Shown piece after piece: positions 52,655 through 62,117 of a stretch of DNA of 64,000 bases. Made by a program: the position numbers and the translations under genes. The notes under the pieces are model-generated. The model did no database searches and had not been told where the DNA came from. It saw only the letters and a list, made by a program, of their open reading frames with translations. Source of the stretch: Candidatus Delongbacteria bacterium (GTDB lineage: Bacteria > CAIWAD01); the NCBI GenBank assembly GCA_020634015.1, contig JACKCN010000002.1, positions 186,001 through 250,000 on the forward strand, in the 5' to 3' direction. Each line of letters begins with the position of its first letter. The first letter of the stretch is position 1.

Positions 52655-54046
52655 ATGACAAGACGCTGGGACACCGAGAAGTTCTTCCTGCTCAGCGTGG
52701 ATGCGGTCTCGATCGCCACGGCCACTGCTCTCACCTGGTGGCTGCGCTACCGGTCCGGGCTGTTCTCCGACCCCGAACCCTTCACCCTGCCGCTGACGGC
52801 CTATGGCCTGCTGACCCTGTTCTGGATCACGATCTTCGCCCTGCGCGGCCAGTACCGGCGGCTGTACCACTTCAGCCGCTTCCAGAGCCTTCAGCAGGTG
52901 GGCGCCAGCGTGCTGGTGGGGCTGATGCTGCTTTTCGTGATCACCCTCGACCCGCGCCAGCCCCTGGGGCCGGGGCGGCTGCTGCTGCTGGGCTACGGGG
53001 GAGTGGTCTTTCTGGGGGCCGGGCTGGGGCGCGTGCTCTTCCGCACGGTGCAGAAGCGCCTGCTGGAGCGTGGCGTGGGCCTGCGCCCGACCCTGATCGT
53101 GGGCGATGGCGACACGGGACGCGAACTGCACCGCCAGTTCCTGCGGCATCCCGGCATGGGCTACCGGGTCATGGGCAGGCTGAGCGCACCCAGTGACACA
53201 CGCGCGACCAGCGACGGCCCGGACGCCGCGCGGGGCGCGCTGGCCGAACTGCCGCACCTGCTGGGCGAGCTGGGCATCACCGAGGTGGTGGTCACCTCGC
53301 CCGGGCGCGAGGTGCTGTTCCAGGTGATCAGCGACTGCGTCCAGGCGGGAGTGGAAGTCCAGATCGTGCCCGACCTCTACGACCTGGTGCTGGGCAGCCA
53401 CAAGGCCACGGATCTCTGGGGCCTGCCCATGATCCAGGTCTTCCCGCACCTGATGGCGCCCTGGCAGTTCCTGCTGAAGCGCCTGCTGGATCTGGGCGTG
53501 TCCAGCGTGATGCTGCTGCTGGGCCTGCCGCTCTTTCTGATCTGGCCGCTGGTGCTGGCGCGCGTCTCGCCCGGTGGCCCCGTGATCCATCGCCAGCGCC
53601 GCACGGGCCGCGGCGATCGCGACTTCACCCTGTACAAGTTCCGCACCATGGTGGACCAGCCCGACAGCGCGGTCGCAGCTCTGACCTCCGAAGACGACCC
53701 GCGCGTGCTCGGCCCCGGCCGCTGGCTGCGCCGCCATCGCCTGGACGAGTGGCCCCAGTTCCTGAACATCCTGCTGGGCCAGATGTCGCTGGTGGGCCCC
53801 CGCCCCGAACGGCGCGAGTTCGTGGAAGACTACATCCGCCGCTGGCCCCTTTACGCCCGCCGCCACAACGTGCGCCCCGGCCTGACCGGCTGGGCCCAGG
53901 TCAAGCAGCACTACGACCAGAGCGTGCGCGCCCTGGACGACAAGCTGCTGCTGGACCTCTTCTACCTGGAAAACATGAGCCTGGCCCTGGACCTGAAGAT
54001 CCTCCTGTTCACCATCCGCACGGTCCTGCGCGGTTCGGGGCGTTGA
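52655..54046 (+). CDS. Polyprenyl glycosylphosphotransferase (initiating sugar transferase)
   Basis: 463 residues. Four to five N-terminal helices, a CoA-binding-like domain ('RPTLIVGDGDTGRELHRQFL', about 145-165), then the membrane-linked bacterial sugar transferase domain: 'KRLLDLGVSSVMLLLGLPLF', 'FTLYKFRTMV', 'RRHRLDEWPQFLNILLGQMS', 'LVGPRPERREFVEDY', 'RHNVRPGLTGWAQV'. Transfers a sugar-1-phosphate to undecaprenyl phosphate to start repeat-unit synthesis (WbaP/WcaJ-like). ATG 52655 is 66 bp after the SLBB gene. Last gene of the operon. Confidence 0.95.
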   Translation: MTRRWDTEKFFLLSVDAVSIATATALTWWLRYRSGLFSDPEPFTLPLTAYGLLTLFWITIFALRGQYRRLYHFSRFQSLQQVGASVLVGLMLLFVITLDPRQPLGPGRLLLLGYGGVVFLGAGLGRVLFRTVQKRLLERGVGLRPTLIVGDGDTGRELHRQFLRHPGMGYRVMGRLSAPSDTRATSDGPDAARGALAELPHLLGELGITEVVVTSPGREVLFQVISDCVQAGVEVQIVPDLYDLVLGSHKATDLWGLPMIQVFPHLMAPWQFLLKRLLDLGVSSVMLLLGLPLFLIWPLVLARVSPGGPVIHRQRRTGRGDRDFTLYKFRTMVDQPDSAVAALTSEDDPRVLGPGRWLRRHRLDEWPQFLNILLGQMSLVGPRPERREFVEDYIRRWPLYARRHNVRPGLTGWAQVKQHYDQSVRALDDKLLLDLFYLENMSLALDLKILLFTIRTVLRGSGR

Positions 54047-54408
54047 GGGGCAACTGCTCCACCATTGGGGTCATTCCCGTGAAAGGGGCGCACAGCATGT
54101 GGCGGCCGACATGGCAACCCCGAGTGGTTGCATCGCACACCGCTGCTTCCGTCGCATCCGATAAGCCGTTACGTTTTCCATTGCGGCGGGGCGTTGATTC
54201 CGGATCGGGGAACGACCACCCAAAACGTTGCTTTGGGCTATCCATGGGGTGCCCCTCAGGGGCGGATTATGTGGTGTGGACAACAACAAATTGAAGTCGT
54301 TGCGAGTTACACGCGCAGTTACCCGCCCCGCGTCATCCGTGTACTATTGAATTGGATTGGAAAGTGCGCCGTACGAAGCTTAGACTTCGACCACTCCCGC
54401 GACTATGT
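54047..54408. other. Convergent intergenic region
   Basis: About 360 bp, AT-richer at its right end, marking the edge of the defence operon. No convincing open frame. No terminator with a T-run is seen, only short GC hairpins near 54245-54265. Confidence 0.5.
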
Positions 54409-55947
54409 TCACTCCTCTGCCTCACGAACATCGCCACTCTGTTCGAGGTCCCCGAGCACATCCTCGATCTGCGCGAGGGCTGACCGCAAGTCGTCTGCGA
54501 TTTCCTGCGCGAGTAGGTGTGGATCTGGAAGGCTGGCGGAATCTTCCAGGCTCTCGTCGCGGAGCCAGGATAAATCCAGACTGACCTTGTCGCGATTGAG
54601 AATCTCGTCGTAGGAAAACGGTCTCCAGCGACCGTCGGGAGTCTGCTCGGACCAGGTTGCCACACGGCGGGTTCGACCCTCGGGGCGGTAACATTCGACG
54701 AACTCGTCGAGGTCGGCGCGGGCCAGTCGCCTCGTCTTGAGCGTGAAGTGCTTGTTGGTGCGCAGATCGTACACCCAGACAACCTTCGTCCAAGGCTCCT
54801 TCGCGCCGGGCTTTCGGTCGAAGAAGAGCACATTGGCTTTCACACCTTGAGCGTAGAAAATGCCAGTAGGAAGCCGTAGAAGAGTGTGCACTTCACATTC
54901 ATTCAAGAGGTTTCTGCGCACTGTCTCACCGGCTCCGCCCTCAAAGAGGACATTGTCGGGCAAGACAACGGCGGCGCGGCCATGTATCTTGAGCTGCGAC
55001 TTCACATGCTGAACGAAGTTGAGTTGCTTGTTCGATGTCGTGGTCCAGAAGTCCGGCCGGTTGTAGATGAGCGTCTGACGGTCAGTATCGCCCTCATCAT
55101 TCACGATCGTGATCGATGACTTCTTGCCGAAGGGCGGATTGGTGATGACCACATCGGCGTGAAACGAGGGCTCGTCGCGGAGCGCATCGTCGCTCACGAT
55201 CGGCGGTTCGTGTTCGCCTCCCCTGGAGGAAGCAGTGCCGTCGGGGCCAATACCGTGGAGGTATAGGTTCATCCCGCATAGCCGCGCCACATTGGGAACC
55301 AACTCGATGCCGCGCAGAGCCTCGAAGCGCAGGTGGCGCTTCTGGTCACGGTCCAGCTCGGCGTGGCCCTTGATGTATTCGTGCGCTGCAAGCAGGAAAC
55401 CTCCTGTGCCGCATGCAGGGTCGGCGACGACCTCCCCGGGTTGCGGACGCACGCAGTCCACGATCGCGTCGATGACGGCGCGCGGCGTGAAGTACTGGCC
55501 CGCGCCGCCCTTCACGTCCTGGGCATTGCGCTCAAGCAAGCCCTCATAGGCGTCGCCCTTCACATCGGCGGACATCGAAGACCAGTCTTCCTTGCCGATC
55601 AGTTCCACCACAAGCTGGCGCAGCTTGGCAGGGTCCTGGATCTTGTTCTGCGCCTTCTCGAAGATCAACCCAAGCATTCCGCCTTGCTGACCCAGCACGC
55701 GCAGTGTCTCGCGGTAATGCTGTTCCAGCTCGACACCTTCCATCTGAGGTGCGGCGAGGTTGGCCCAGCGATAGCCTTCGGGGATGGTCTGTTCCTCACT
55801 TGTGAGACGCGCACGCTCGTCGGCCATCTTCAGAAAGAGCAGGAAGGTCAGTTGCTCCAGATAGTCCTGATACGAAAGACCGTCGTCGCGCAGGACGTGG
55901 CAGTACGACCAGAGCTTCTGGACGATTCGGTTGGCGGCGTCTTTCAT
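54409..55947 (-). CDS. hsdM: Type I restriction-modification, DNA methyltransferase subunit
   Basis: 512 residues. N-terminal HsdM helical domain ('LWSYCHVLRDDGLSYQDYLE', 'LTFLLFLKMADERA'), then N6-adenine methyltransferase: motif X-like 'GAGQYFTPRAVIDAIVD', SAM motif I 'VVADPACGTGGFLLAAHEYI', catalytic motif IV 'DVVITNPPFGKKS' (N-P-P-F). Modifies adenines at the site read by HsdS. ATG 55947 overlaps the stop of the DUF4276 gene, so hsdM is last in the operon, separated from hsdS by two inserted genes. The 'FTLKTRRLARADLDEFVECY' C-terminus is typical. Confidence 0.96.
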   Translation of the reverse strand: MKDAANRIVQKLWSYCHVLRDDGLSYQDYLEQLTFLLFLKMADERARLTSEEQTIPEGYRWANLAAPQMEGVELEQHYRETLRVLGQQGGMLGLIFEKAQNKIQDPAKLRQLVVELIGKEDWSSMSADVKGDAYEGLLERNAQDVKGGAGQYFTPRAVIDAIVDCVRPQPGEVVADPACGTGGFLLAAHEYIKGHAELDRDQKRHLRFEALRGIELVPNVARLCGMNLYLHGIGPDGTASSRGGEHEPPIVSDDALRDEPSFHADVVITNPPFGKKSSITIVNDEGDTDRQTLIYNRPDFWTTTSNKQLNFVQHVKSQLKIHGRAAVVLPDNVLFEGGAGETVRRNLLNECEVHTLLRLPTGIFYAQGVKANVLFFDRKPGAKEPWTKVVWVYDLRTNKHFTLKTRRLARADLDEFVECYRPEGRTRRVATWSEQTPDGRWRPFSYDEILNRDKVSLDLSWLRDESLEDSASLPDPHLLAQEIADDLRSALAQIEDVLGDLEQSGDVREAEE

Positions 55948-56573
55948 GATGGATAGACTCCATTCTGTCCGGTAGACTGGTTGAGGAAACTCAGCGCTCG
56001 CTCCAAAGTACCGAAGCATGATAGACCGGATGACCTGAGAGTCGCGAAGTCAAGCATACGAGTCATCGGCAGTTGGTCCAATGTTGGCTTGTAGGTTCGA
56101 TTCCTGGGGAATTGCTGCGTCAGCCATTCCTTTACGCCACGATGTGCTTCAAAGGAGTCAGCCACCCACTCGGCATCCGCCTGAAGTCCTGGCCGACCAT
56201 CGAGATGCTTTCCTCGAATCTTGTCTATACAAGGCAGAAAAAGCACCTCGTACTCTGGGTTCAGCAACACAACGGCTGCAGGAAAAGGCAGGTTCAGTTG
56301 ACGTACCCATTCCGCGGTCCGGGGTCCCAGATCCTTGGGGCATCCATCGTCCTCGTCACGGAGAATCAGCAACAACTCCGCATCCGGCTTCGATCGAATA
56401 AAACTCGCGCCTCGCTCGACCGCATCCTTACAATGCAGATTCGGCCATCTGATTGGGGGAGCCCAATGCAGCTGCAACCCAAGATCCGCCGAAAGTCGGG
56501 CAATCAGGTTTCCTGCCGCATGGACTTCACCCTCGCCTTCGACGAGCATGTACCCCTTGTGAGTACTCGTCAT
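55944..56573 (-). CDS. DUF4276 TOPRIM-like protein, partner of the AAA ATPase
   Basis: 209 residues. Starts 'MLVEGEGEVHAAGNLIARLS' with the Glu-rich first TOPRIM strand (E-G-E-x-E). The acidic 'LLLILRDEDDGCPKDLG' follows (D-x-D/E, about 69-85), then 'VVLLNPEYEVLFLPCIDKI', the family's third conserved block. DUF4276 proteins are predicted nucleases or nuclease-like effectors and are usually encoded after an OLD-like AAA ATPase, as here. ATGA overlaps on both sides. Probably the effector half of an ATPase-TOPRIM defence pair; untested. Confidence 0.85.
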   Translation of the reverse strand: MTSTHKGYMLVEGEGEVHAAGNLIARLSADLGLQLHWAPPIRWPNLHCKDAVERGASFIRSKPDAELLLILRDEDDGCPKDLGPRTAEWVRQLNLPFPAAVVLLNPEYEVLFLPCIDKIRGKHLDGRPGLQADAEWVADSFEAHRGVKEWLTQQFPRNRTYKPTLDQLPMTRMLDFATLRSSGLSCFGTLERALSFLNQSTGQNGVYPS

Positions 56574-57709
56574 CGGGGTGTCAACTTGAGCTCTTCCTGC
56601 CGTAAACCTTCCGTCATGAGCAGCTCACCAATTTCCAGCAGACCTTCCTGTACAGACAGCATCTGGTCACTCGCCATGGCACGTACGATTGTGCCTTCTT
56701 CTGTTTTCTTTACGACTCGGACCTCATGTGGCTCCACATGATTCAGCAGTTCAGGGCTGTGTGTCGTGATCAGAACTTGGCTACGGCGGCTTGCTTGACG
56801 AAGATAGTCCATCAGCAGGGGCAATGCCCCAGGATGCACTGTCAACTCGGGCTCTTCGACGCCGATCAATGTCAGAGGTGGCTCCTGCAGCAAGGCAGAC
56901 AGTATGCCTGCAACTCTGAGAGTGCCGTCGGACTCCTGCGCAGCATCGAACCAGGTGCCCTTTCCGTCTGACAGATGATGGAACTGGGCCACAAGATAGC
57001 TTGCCGCTTTCGCCACCTTCACGTTGTCAATATCTCCTGTGAGACGTTTCAATGCCGCCACGATCTCCTGTTTCCAGCTTTCAGGATCCTGATCGCGCAG
57101 AATCGATACCCAGTTGTCTCCATGGCGATGCATTGGGCGATCCGGGCTGTACTTCTGAGGACGCCGTAATGTATCGGGGAAGACCGAGTAGATCACAGGA
57201 TTCGACAGCAGGTCGAACAGTGCCCGAAATCGTTCGTCACCAGCGATCGTAGGAAGTGCAAGCGCTGTATCACTGATTTTAGGCTCCAGTCCTTCCGGCC
57301 CTGACCATGTTCCGGATGTCACTGAAAACCCGATGTGCTCAGTACCGTTAAGAAGGCTGACCGATTCTGTCTTGATTCGATACTCTTCCTTGCGGTCCCC
57401 TGTGATTTCGAACGAGTATGTTCCCGATCCACCCTCCAGTACAACGTCCAGGGCGATTGAAACATTGTACGGGCGGCCAGAACTCCAGCGTCGTACGGCA
57501 GCAATTCCTCCCCGGTCGGTCATCGCGCCCGAGAGACCCATGTGCATCGCGTCTCGTACGAAGCTGATCGTGTCAACCAGATTGCTCTTCCCGGAACCAT
57601 TCGGCCCCACGAGAACATTGAATGTGTTCAAGCTGAGAGTCTGGTCACGACCCACGCTTCGATAGTTCGACACTCGTACACGTGTAATGCGCGGACAAGT
57701 CTTGTTCAT
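56570..57709 (-). CDS. OLD-like AAA family ATPase (AAA_21)
   Basis: 379 residues. SMC/RecF-like ATPase with 'RVSNYRSVGRDQTLSL', Walker A 'FNVLVGPNGSGKSNLVDTIS' (about 31-50), an ABC-like signature region 'DAAQESDGTLRVAGILSAL', Walker B 'LTLIGVEEPELTVHPGALPL' and a sensor His in 'VLITTHSPELLNHV'. It lacks its own TOPRIM domain; the DUF4276 gene downstream supplies one. Start and stop overlap hsdS and DUF4276 (ATGA). Likely a sensor/activator of anti-phage defence, comparable in layout with PARIS or split OLD systems. Confidence 0.9.
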   Translation of the reverse strand: MNKTCPRITRVRVSNYRSVGRDQTLSLNTFNVLVGPNGSGKSNLVDTISFVRDAMHMGLSGAMTDRGGIAAVRRWSSGRPYNVSIALDVVLEGGSGTYSFEITGDRKEEYRIKTESVSLLNGTEHIGFSVTSGTWSGPEGLEPKISDTALALPTIAGDERFRALFDLLSNPVIYSVFPDTLRRPQKYSPDRPMHRHGDNWVSILRDQDPESWKQEIVAALKRLTGDIDNVKVAKAASYLVAQFHHLSDGKGTWFDAAQESDGTLRVAGILSALLQEPPLTLIGVEEPELTVHPGALPLLMDYLRQASRRSQVLITTHSPELLNHVEPHEVRVVKKTEEGTIVRAMASDQMLSVQEGLLEIGELLMTEGLRQEELKLTPR

Positions 57710-59247
57710 GAGCTGCTCGGTTCTTCATGGGTTGCAGTCCTCTCTGAACTGCGACCAGATTTTTTTGCTCGAGGTGTTTTCAGAATGCGTTCGAGGAGTC
57801 GAGAGGCCGGCTCGTCGGTTGGGTCCTGGTCCACGAGGCGGCCCTCGAAAGCCCACTTGAGGATGGACTGGCGAAGGCGCGCAGCGCGCGCCGAACTCCG
57901 GGAGGTGATCTGTTGGCTTGCGCTAATCGTGGAGAACACAGTCTCTATTGTCTCGACGATCCTCTTTTGCTCCAGCCGTGGGGGGAGAGCAATTGCACGA
58001 GGGAAGAGGTCCTTGCCATAGACCGCAGCAACGCTCGTGGTTGCTCGCTTCACTCTGTCGATCTGCCCGCGAAAGAGAGAGGAGCACATCTGATAGGCGA
58101 CGAACGGGGGGTACGCGCCACTCGCCATTCGTATTCGCAGAATGTTGTTGTTGAAGAGAGTGTTCTGTCCAGGAGATCGCACTTGACCGCACTTACCGAC
58201 CAGCTCGACGCTATTCCGCGTGTTGAACAAGATGTCACCGTCAAGCAGGGAGAAGCGTTCCACTTCTTCGGCGGACGCATCTACCAGTACAGAGCCCTGG
58301 ACCCTCACGGTTCCTTCCATGTCGATCTGGTCCATCTTGATGTACGGGAAGCCCACCCCGCTGATTCGCTGCGCAGCGCGATTGCGAACGAGCCCGATCT
58401 GTGTGTCAACCGCGAGTTGATCGACGCTCGCCCACGACCACCCCTCCGGCAGCTCAGGGAGGTCAGTGAGAGTGGGGCCGACGGGCTCCGTGTACTTCGC
58501 CTTCCACTTGTTGTCCTTCGGAGCTTTGCCCTTGGCCATCATCTTCGCAAGCTCGGCTTCCTCCCAGCGGTGGCGGCGCTCGGCGAGGATGCGTTCCAGG
58601 AGGACCGAGGCGGGTTCATATTCGCGGCCCTCGTCGCGTGCCAGCTCGGCCTCGGTTGATACCAGCTGTCCTTCGACGGCGGCCTTGAGCACCGAGGCGC
58701 GATAGCGTTTCAGGTTGCGCTGCACGCGCTCCAGCGTCGCCACGGCATTGTCGAGCCGGGTGAAGTAGGACTCGATGGCTTCGACGATACGGCGCTGTTC
58801 ACGCGCTGGGGGCAAGTCAATTCCGAAGGCACCGATCTGGTCATAATCGACACGGGGGCGGTCTCCCGCGTCGAGGTGCGAGGCAAAAATGACGAAGTCG
58901 TAGGCGTTGAGACGGTATTGGAGAAACTTCGAGATGACACCTTCGTGTGTCGTCAAAGGAATGAACTCCGCTGACGCGAGACCTTCGAATTCCGCAGTCA
59001 GGACCTTGTTCAGGTATGGACGCAAGCGTCCATAGAGCACATCTCCTGGAAAGAAATGTATCGACGCACTTTTCATCGTAGAAGAAGGCACGGTGCCAAG
59101 CAAGCGCATCGTGTGGGCTTCGACGTTATCCATTCCGATGAATTCCAGTTCGGGATGGTCTTGGGGCCTTGCTCGTCCCCGAACTACTTGCGCGATCTCG
59201 GACAGTTTCGTGGCAGCCCACAAGCCACCTTTTGTGACTGCACTCAT
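57706..59247 (-). CDS. hsdS: Type I restriction-modification, specificity subunit
   Basis: 513 residues. Two target-recognition domains, each followed by a conserved helix: first TRD about 10-160 ending 'LPPAREQRRIVEAIESYFTR', second about 270-425 ending 'ALPPRLEQKRIVETIETVFS'. The spacer 'RASVLKAAVEGQLV' and its repeat 'RQSILKWAFEGRLV' are the symmetric arms. Determines the bipartite DNA sequence recognised. ATG 59247 overlaps the hsdR stop. The Lys/Arg/Ser-rich tail overlaps the ATPase gene. Confidence 0.95.
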   Translation of the reverse strand: MSAVTKGGLWAATKLSEIAQVVRGRARPQDHPELEFIGMDNVEAHTMRLLGTVPSSTMKSASIHFFPGDVLYGRLRPYLNKVLTAEFEGLASAEFIPLTTHEGVISKFLQYRLNAYDFVIFASHLDAGDRPRVDYDQIGAFGIDLPPAREQRRIVEAIESYFTRLDNAVATLERVQRNLKRYRASVLKAAVEGQLVSTEAELARDEGREYEPASVLLERILAERRHRWEEAELAKMMAKGKAPKDNKWKAKYTEPVGPTLTDLPELPEGWSWASVDQLAVDTQIGLVRNRAAQRISGVGFPYIKMDQIDMEGTVRVQGSVLVDASAEEVERFSLLDGDILFNTRNSVELVGKCGQVRSPGQNTLFNNNILRIRMASGAYPPFVAYQMCSSLFRGQIDRVKRATTSVAAVYGKDLFPRAIALPPRLEQKRIVETIETVFSTISASQQITSRSSARAARLRQSILKWAFEGRLVDQDPTDEPASRLLERILKTPRAKKSGRSSERTATHEEPSSS

Positions 59248-62117
59248 GCCGCGAGTACTCCATTCAGCTCGGCGAGGATCTCGTGGAGCCCGTCACCGAA
59301 GACTATCGAAGCCTTGCCGCGCCCGCCCTCTTCCGCGAATGGAGCGTAGTCAAAGTCATCGACCGTCATTTCCACGCTGGTCGCGACATGGTCCCGTATC
59401 ATCTCCAGCCAACGGAGTTGCTCGGGCAAGAACGCTCTTCCCTGCTGACGCTGCAGCGCGAGCCACAGTTCGAAGCGTTCGCGCACGTGTTCGCCGAACG
59501 GGATCAGCTCAGAGTCCTGGTGCGTAGCGAATCGAACGAGAGAGACGATGTCGGTAAGAAGCCGCTTGCCCGACGCTCTCCTCACCTTGTCGTGGCTGAG
59601 GGTCTCGTATGCACGCCAAAGCCTTTCGGGCGACCACGACCGTGGCGGAGCCTGGATCGCCTCGGCCAGCTCCTTGATGTTCTGGAATGAAAGTCGCTTG
59701 CTGTACGAATGGGCATAGAAGAACTGAAGCGCGTCGATTTCGTCCTTGTGTTTCTCGATGAAGCGTTCGAAGTCGGCGACGAGCGCTTTGGCCTTTTCCT
59801 TCGCCTCCGCACTCGCTCCGGCCCCCAGCAGCTCGTCCTGTGAGACTTCATCGATCACTTGTTCAACCTCGCGCTTTAGGTCCTGAAGGAGAGTACGCAG
59901 TGCGGGATTGGTGGCGAGTGGCTCAGTCGCTCGTTTGAGCAACGCCTCGGCGGCCTGCTTCACCTGTGTCTCGGTCGGCTCATCGTCGTAGGGAATGTTG
60001 AAGCCACGCCGTGCCTCAGCAAGCTGCCGGTCAGGGTCGAGTCCGTCCACGATGGCGCGGCAGATGTCCGATAACTGGGGGCCGCCGGAGGCCTCGACAA
60101 CACGTGCGTGGTCCTGAGGGCCACACTGCTTCGAGAGGCGCGTGAGGCGGCTTGCGAGGGACGAGAGCAGCTCGGGATTGGTGCCGCCCATCGTCACGTG
60201 TTCCAGCAACGCATTGAAACTGATCGAGCGCGTGCGATCAAGCGGCTGTGTGTCCGCGAGCTGGGTCTCGGTCATACCGACGCAATCAACGATCACGAAG
60301 TGCGTCTTGGCCTTGGCGTCCGCACCGGAGACCGCACGCAGGGCTTCCGGGTCGATGATGCGCACACCGCGACCTTTCATCTGCTCGAAGAGTACGCGGC
60401 TTTTGACCGCACGCATGAACATCACGATCTCAACCGGCTTGATGTCCGTGCCCGTGGCTACCATGTCCACCGTGACGGCGATGCGGGGCTCGTACTGATT
60501 GCGGAACGCCTGGATCAGGTCTCGCGGTTTCGCTCCAGTGACCTTATAGGTGATCTTCTGGCAGAAGGCGTTTCCCCGGCCGAATTCGTCGCGGATGACG
60601 TTGACTATGTCTTCTGCATGGCTGTCGTCCTTTGCGAAAACCAGCGTCTTCGGGACTTCCTCGCGACCGGGGAAGATGTCCAACGGGAGTCGGTCGCGGA
60701 ATGTGCGTACGATCGTGCGGATCTGGTCGGGAGCGACCACGCGGCGATCCAGCTCATTCGGGTCGTAGCTGAGGTCTTCATCCGGCGACTCCCAGCGCAA
60801 CGCGCGGGTCTGCCGGTCACGATAGCCGAGCATTGTGCCGGGCGTTGCCTCGACCGTCGCACCGCTCTCGGTGATTTTCGTACGGATGTTGTAGACCTCG
60901 AAGTCCACGTTCACTCCATCCGCGACAGCGCGCTCGTGGTTGTACTCCATGACGAGGTTCTTCTTGAAGAATCCAAGTGTCTGCTTGCTGGGGGTTGCGG
61001 TCAGACCGACCAGGAACGCGTCGAAGTATTCGACGACCTGCCGCCAGAGGGTGTAGATCGAGCGATGCACTTCGTCGATCACGACAATGTCGAAGTAGTC
61101 CAGTGGGTACGTGGCGTTGTAAACGACGTGGAGCGGCTCCTTGATGCCCAAGCCACGCGACTCGAAATGCGATTCCTCCTCCAGAGCAGGATCGAATTCA
61201 GGCTCGCCCTTGAGCATGGAATAGACGCGCTGGATCGTTGAGATCACGACTCGGCTCGAATCCATGATCGTGTTCGTGGTGAGACGCTGGACATTGTACA
61301 GCTCGGTGAACTTGCGACCTGTGTCGGGGACACGGTAGCTCTGGAACTCCTTCTCAGCCTGTTCGCCCAGATTGCTGCGGTCCACAAGGAAGAGCACACG
61401 ACGTGCGCCGCCGTACTTTATGAGCCGGTAAACAGCCGCAATCGCTGCGATGGTCTTGCCGGAGCCGGTGGCCATCTGGACCAGCGCGCGCGGGTAATTG
61501 CGCTTGAATGAGTGCTCCAGATTGGTGACAGCCTCGATCTGGTTCGGGTAGAGCAAACCACGTTCGAGAAGCGGCATCGTGGTGATGCGTCCGCGGAAGG
61601 AGGACGGTTGCGTATCGTCGGCTGCGGTGAACTGGCCGCTACCCTCGGCGTACAAGCGCTTGACCCAGGCATCCAGGGTCTCAGACTCGATCCACTCGAG
61701 GATCGTCTCGGGCCGATGGATGTGCGGCAGGTTTGCGGAAATCGCGCGCGTCTTCGGGTCGGGATCGAGGAGGTTGATGAAGCGTGTTTCAACGCCAGTG
61801 GAGAGGTAGAGGAACGGGAGTGGGGCGACCGGCGGATGGAGCACGGGCGGGAGGCCGGTCGCATACTTGTCTGCCTGGACTTCGACGCCCACGAGCGGGA
61901 ACCCTGCAGGCTTGGCCTCCAGGACACCAACAGCCTTGCCTTGGACGAACAGCAGGTAGTCAGCGAAGCCATGCCCAGGGGCCATTTTGAACTCGCGCAC
62001 AGCGACGCCGAGACCTGCCGCGAGGTTTGCATCGGCGCGGTTCTGGACGAGCCAACCTGCCTCCGAAAGCGCCGAATCGATTTGCCGACGAGCCTTTTGC
62101 TCCGGAGTGAGCGTCAT
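59244..62117 (-). CDS. hsdR: Type I restriction-modification, restriction/translocase subunit
   Basis: 957 residues. N-terminal nuclease domain ('REFKMAPGHGFADYLLFVQG', 'VGVLEAKPAG', the D...E-x-K site), SF2 translocase with Walker A 'QMATGSGKTIAAIAAVYRL' (about 215), motif II 'DIVVIDEVHRSIY' (D-E-V-H) and motif VI region 'EQMKGRGVRIIDPEA'. The C-terminal domain is of the EcoEI_R type. ATG 62117 overlaps the upstream regulator's stop (ATGA). The longer open frame upstream belongs to the regulator's complement. Cuts unmodified DNA after ATP-driven translocation. Confidence 0.96.
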   Translation of the reverse strand: MTLTPEQKARRQIDSALSEAGWLVQNRADANLAAGLGVAVREFKMAPGHGFADYLLFVQGKAVGVLEAKPAGFPLVGVEVQADKYATGLPPVLHPPVAPLPFLYLSTGVETRFINLLDPDPKTRAISANLPHIHRPETILEWIESETLDAWVKRLYAEGSGQFTAADDTQPSSFRGRITTMPLLERGLLYPNQIEAVTNLEHSFKRNYPRALVQMATGSGKTIAAIAAVYRLIKYGGARRVLFLVDRSNLGEQAEKEFQSYRVPDTGRKFTELYNVQRLTTNTIMDSSRVVISTIQRVYSMLKGEPEFDPALEEESHFESRGLGIKEPLHVVYNATYPLDYFDIVVIDEVHRSIYTLWRQVVEYFDAFLVGLTATPSKQTLGFFKKNLVMEYNHERAVADGVNVDFEVYNIRTKITESGATVEATPGTMLGYRDRQTRALRWESPDEDLSYDPNELDRRVVAPDQIRTIVRTFRDRLPLDIFPGREEVPKTLVFAKDDSHAEDIVNVIRDEFGRGNAFCQKITYKVTGAKPRDLIQAFRNQYEPRIAVTVDMVATGTDIKPVEIVMFMRAVKSRVLFEQMKGRGVRIIDPEALRAVSGADAKAKTHFVIVDCVGMTETQLADTQPLDRTRSISFNALLEHVTMGGTNPELLSSLASRLTRLSKQCGPQDHARVVEASGGPQLSDICRAIVDGLDPDRQLAEARRGFNIPYDDEPTETQVKQAAEALLKRATEPLATNPALRTLLQDLKREVEQVIDEVSQDELLGAGASAEAKEKAKALVADFERFIEKHKDEIDALQFFYAHSYSKRLSFQNIKELAEAIQAPPRSWSPERLWRAYETLSHDKVRRASGKRLLTDIVSLVRFATHQDSELIPFGEHVRERFELWLALQRQQGRAFLPEQLRWLEMIRDHVATSVEMTVDDFDYAPFAEEGGRGKASIVFGDGLHEILAELNGVLAA

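Noticed and set aside
50861..53911. 1016-codon minus-strand open frame
   Set aside because: Antisense to rfbB, the SLBB gene and the sugar transferase, all with clear motifs.
55944..57709. Naming the ATPase/DUF4276 pair as PARIS
   Set aside because: PARIS effectors are DUF4435; the effector here matches DUF4276, so only a general similarity of layout is claimed.
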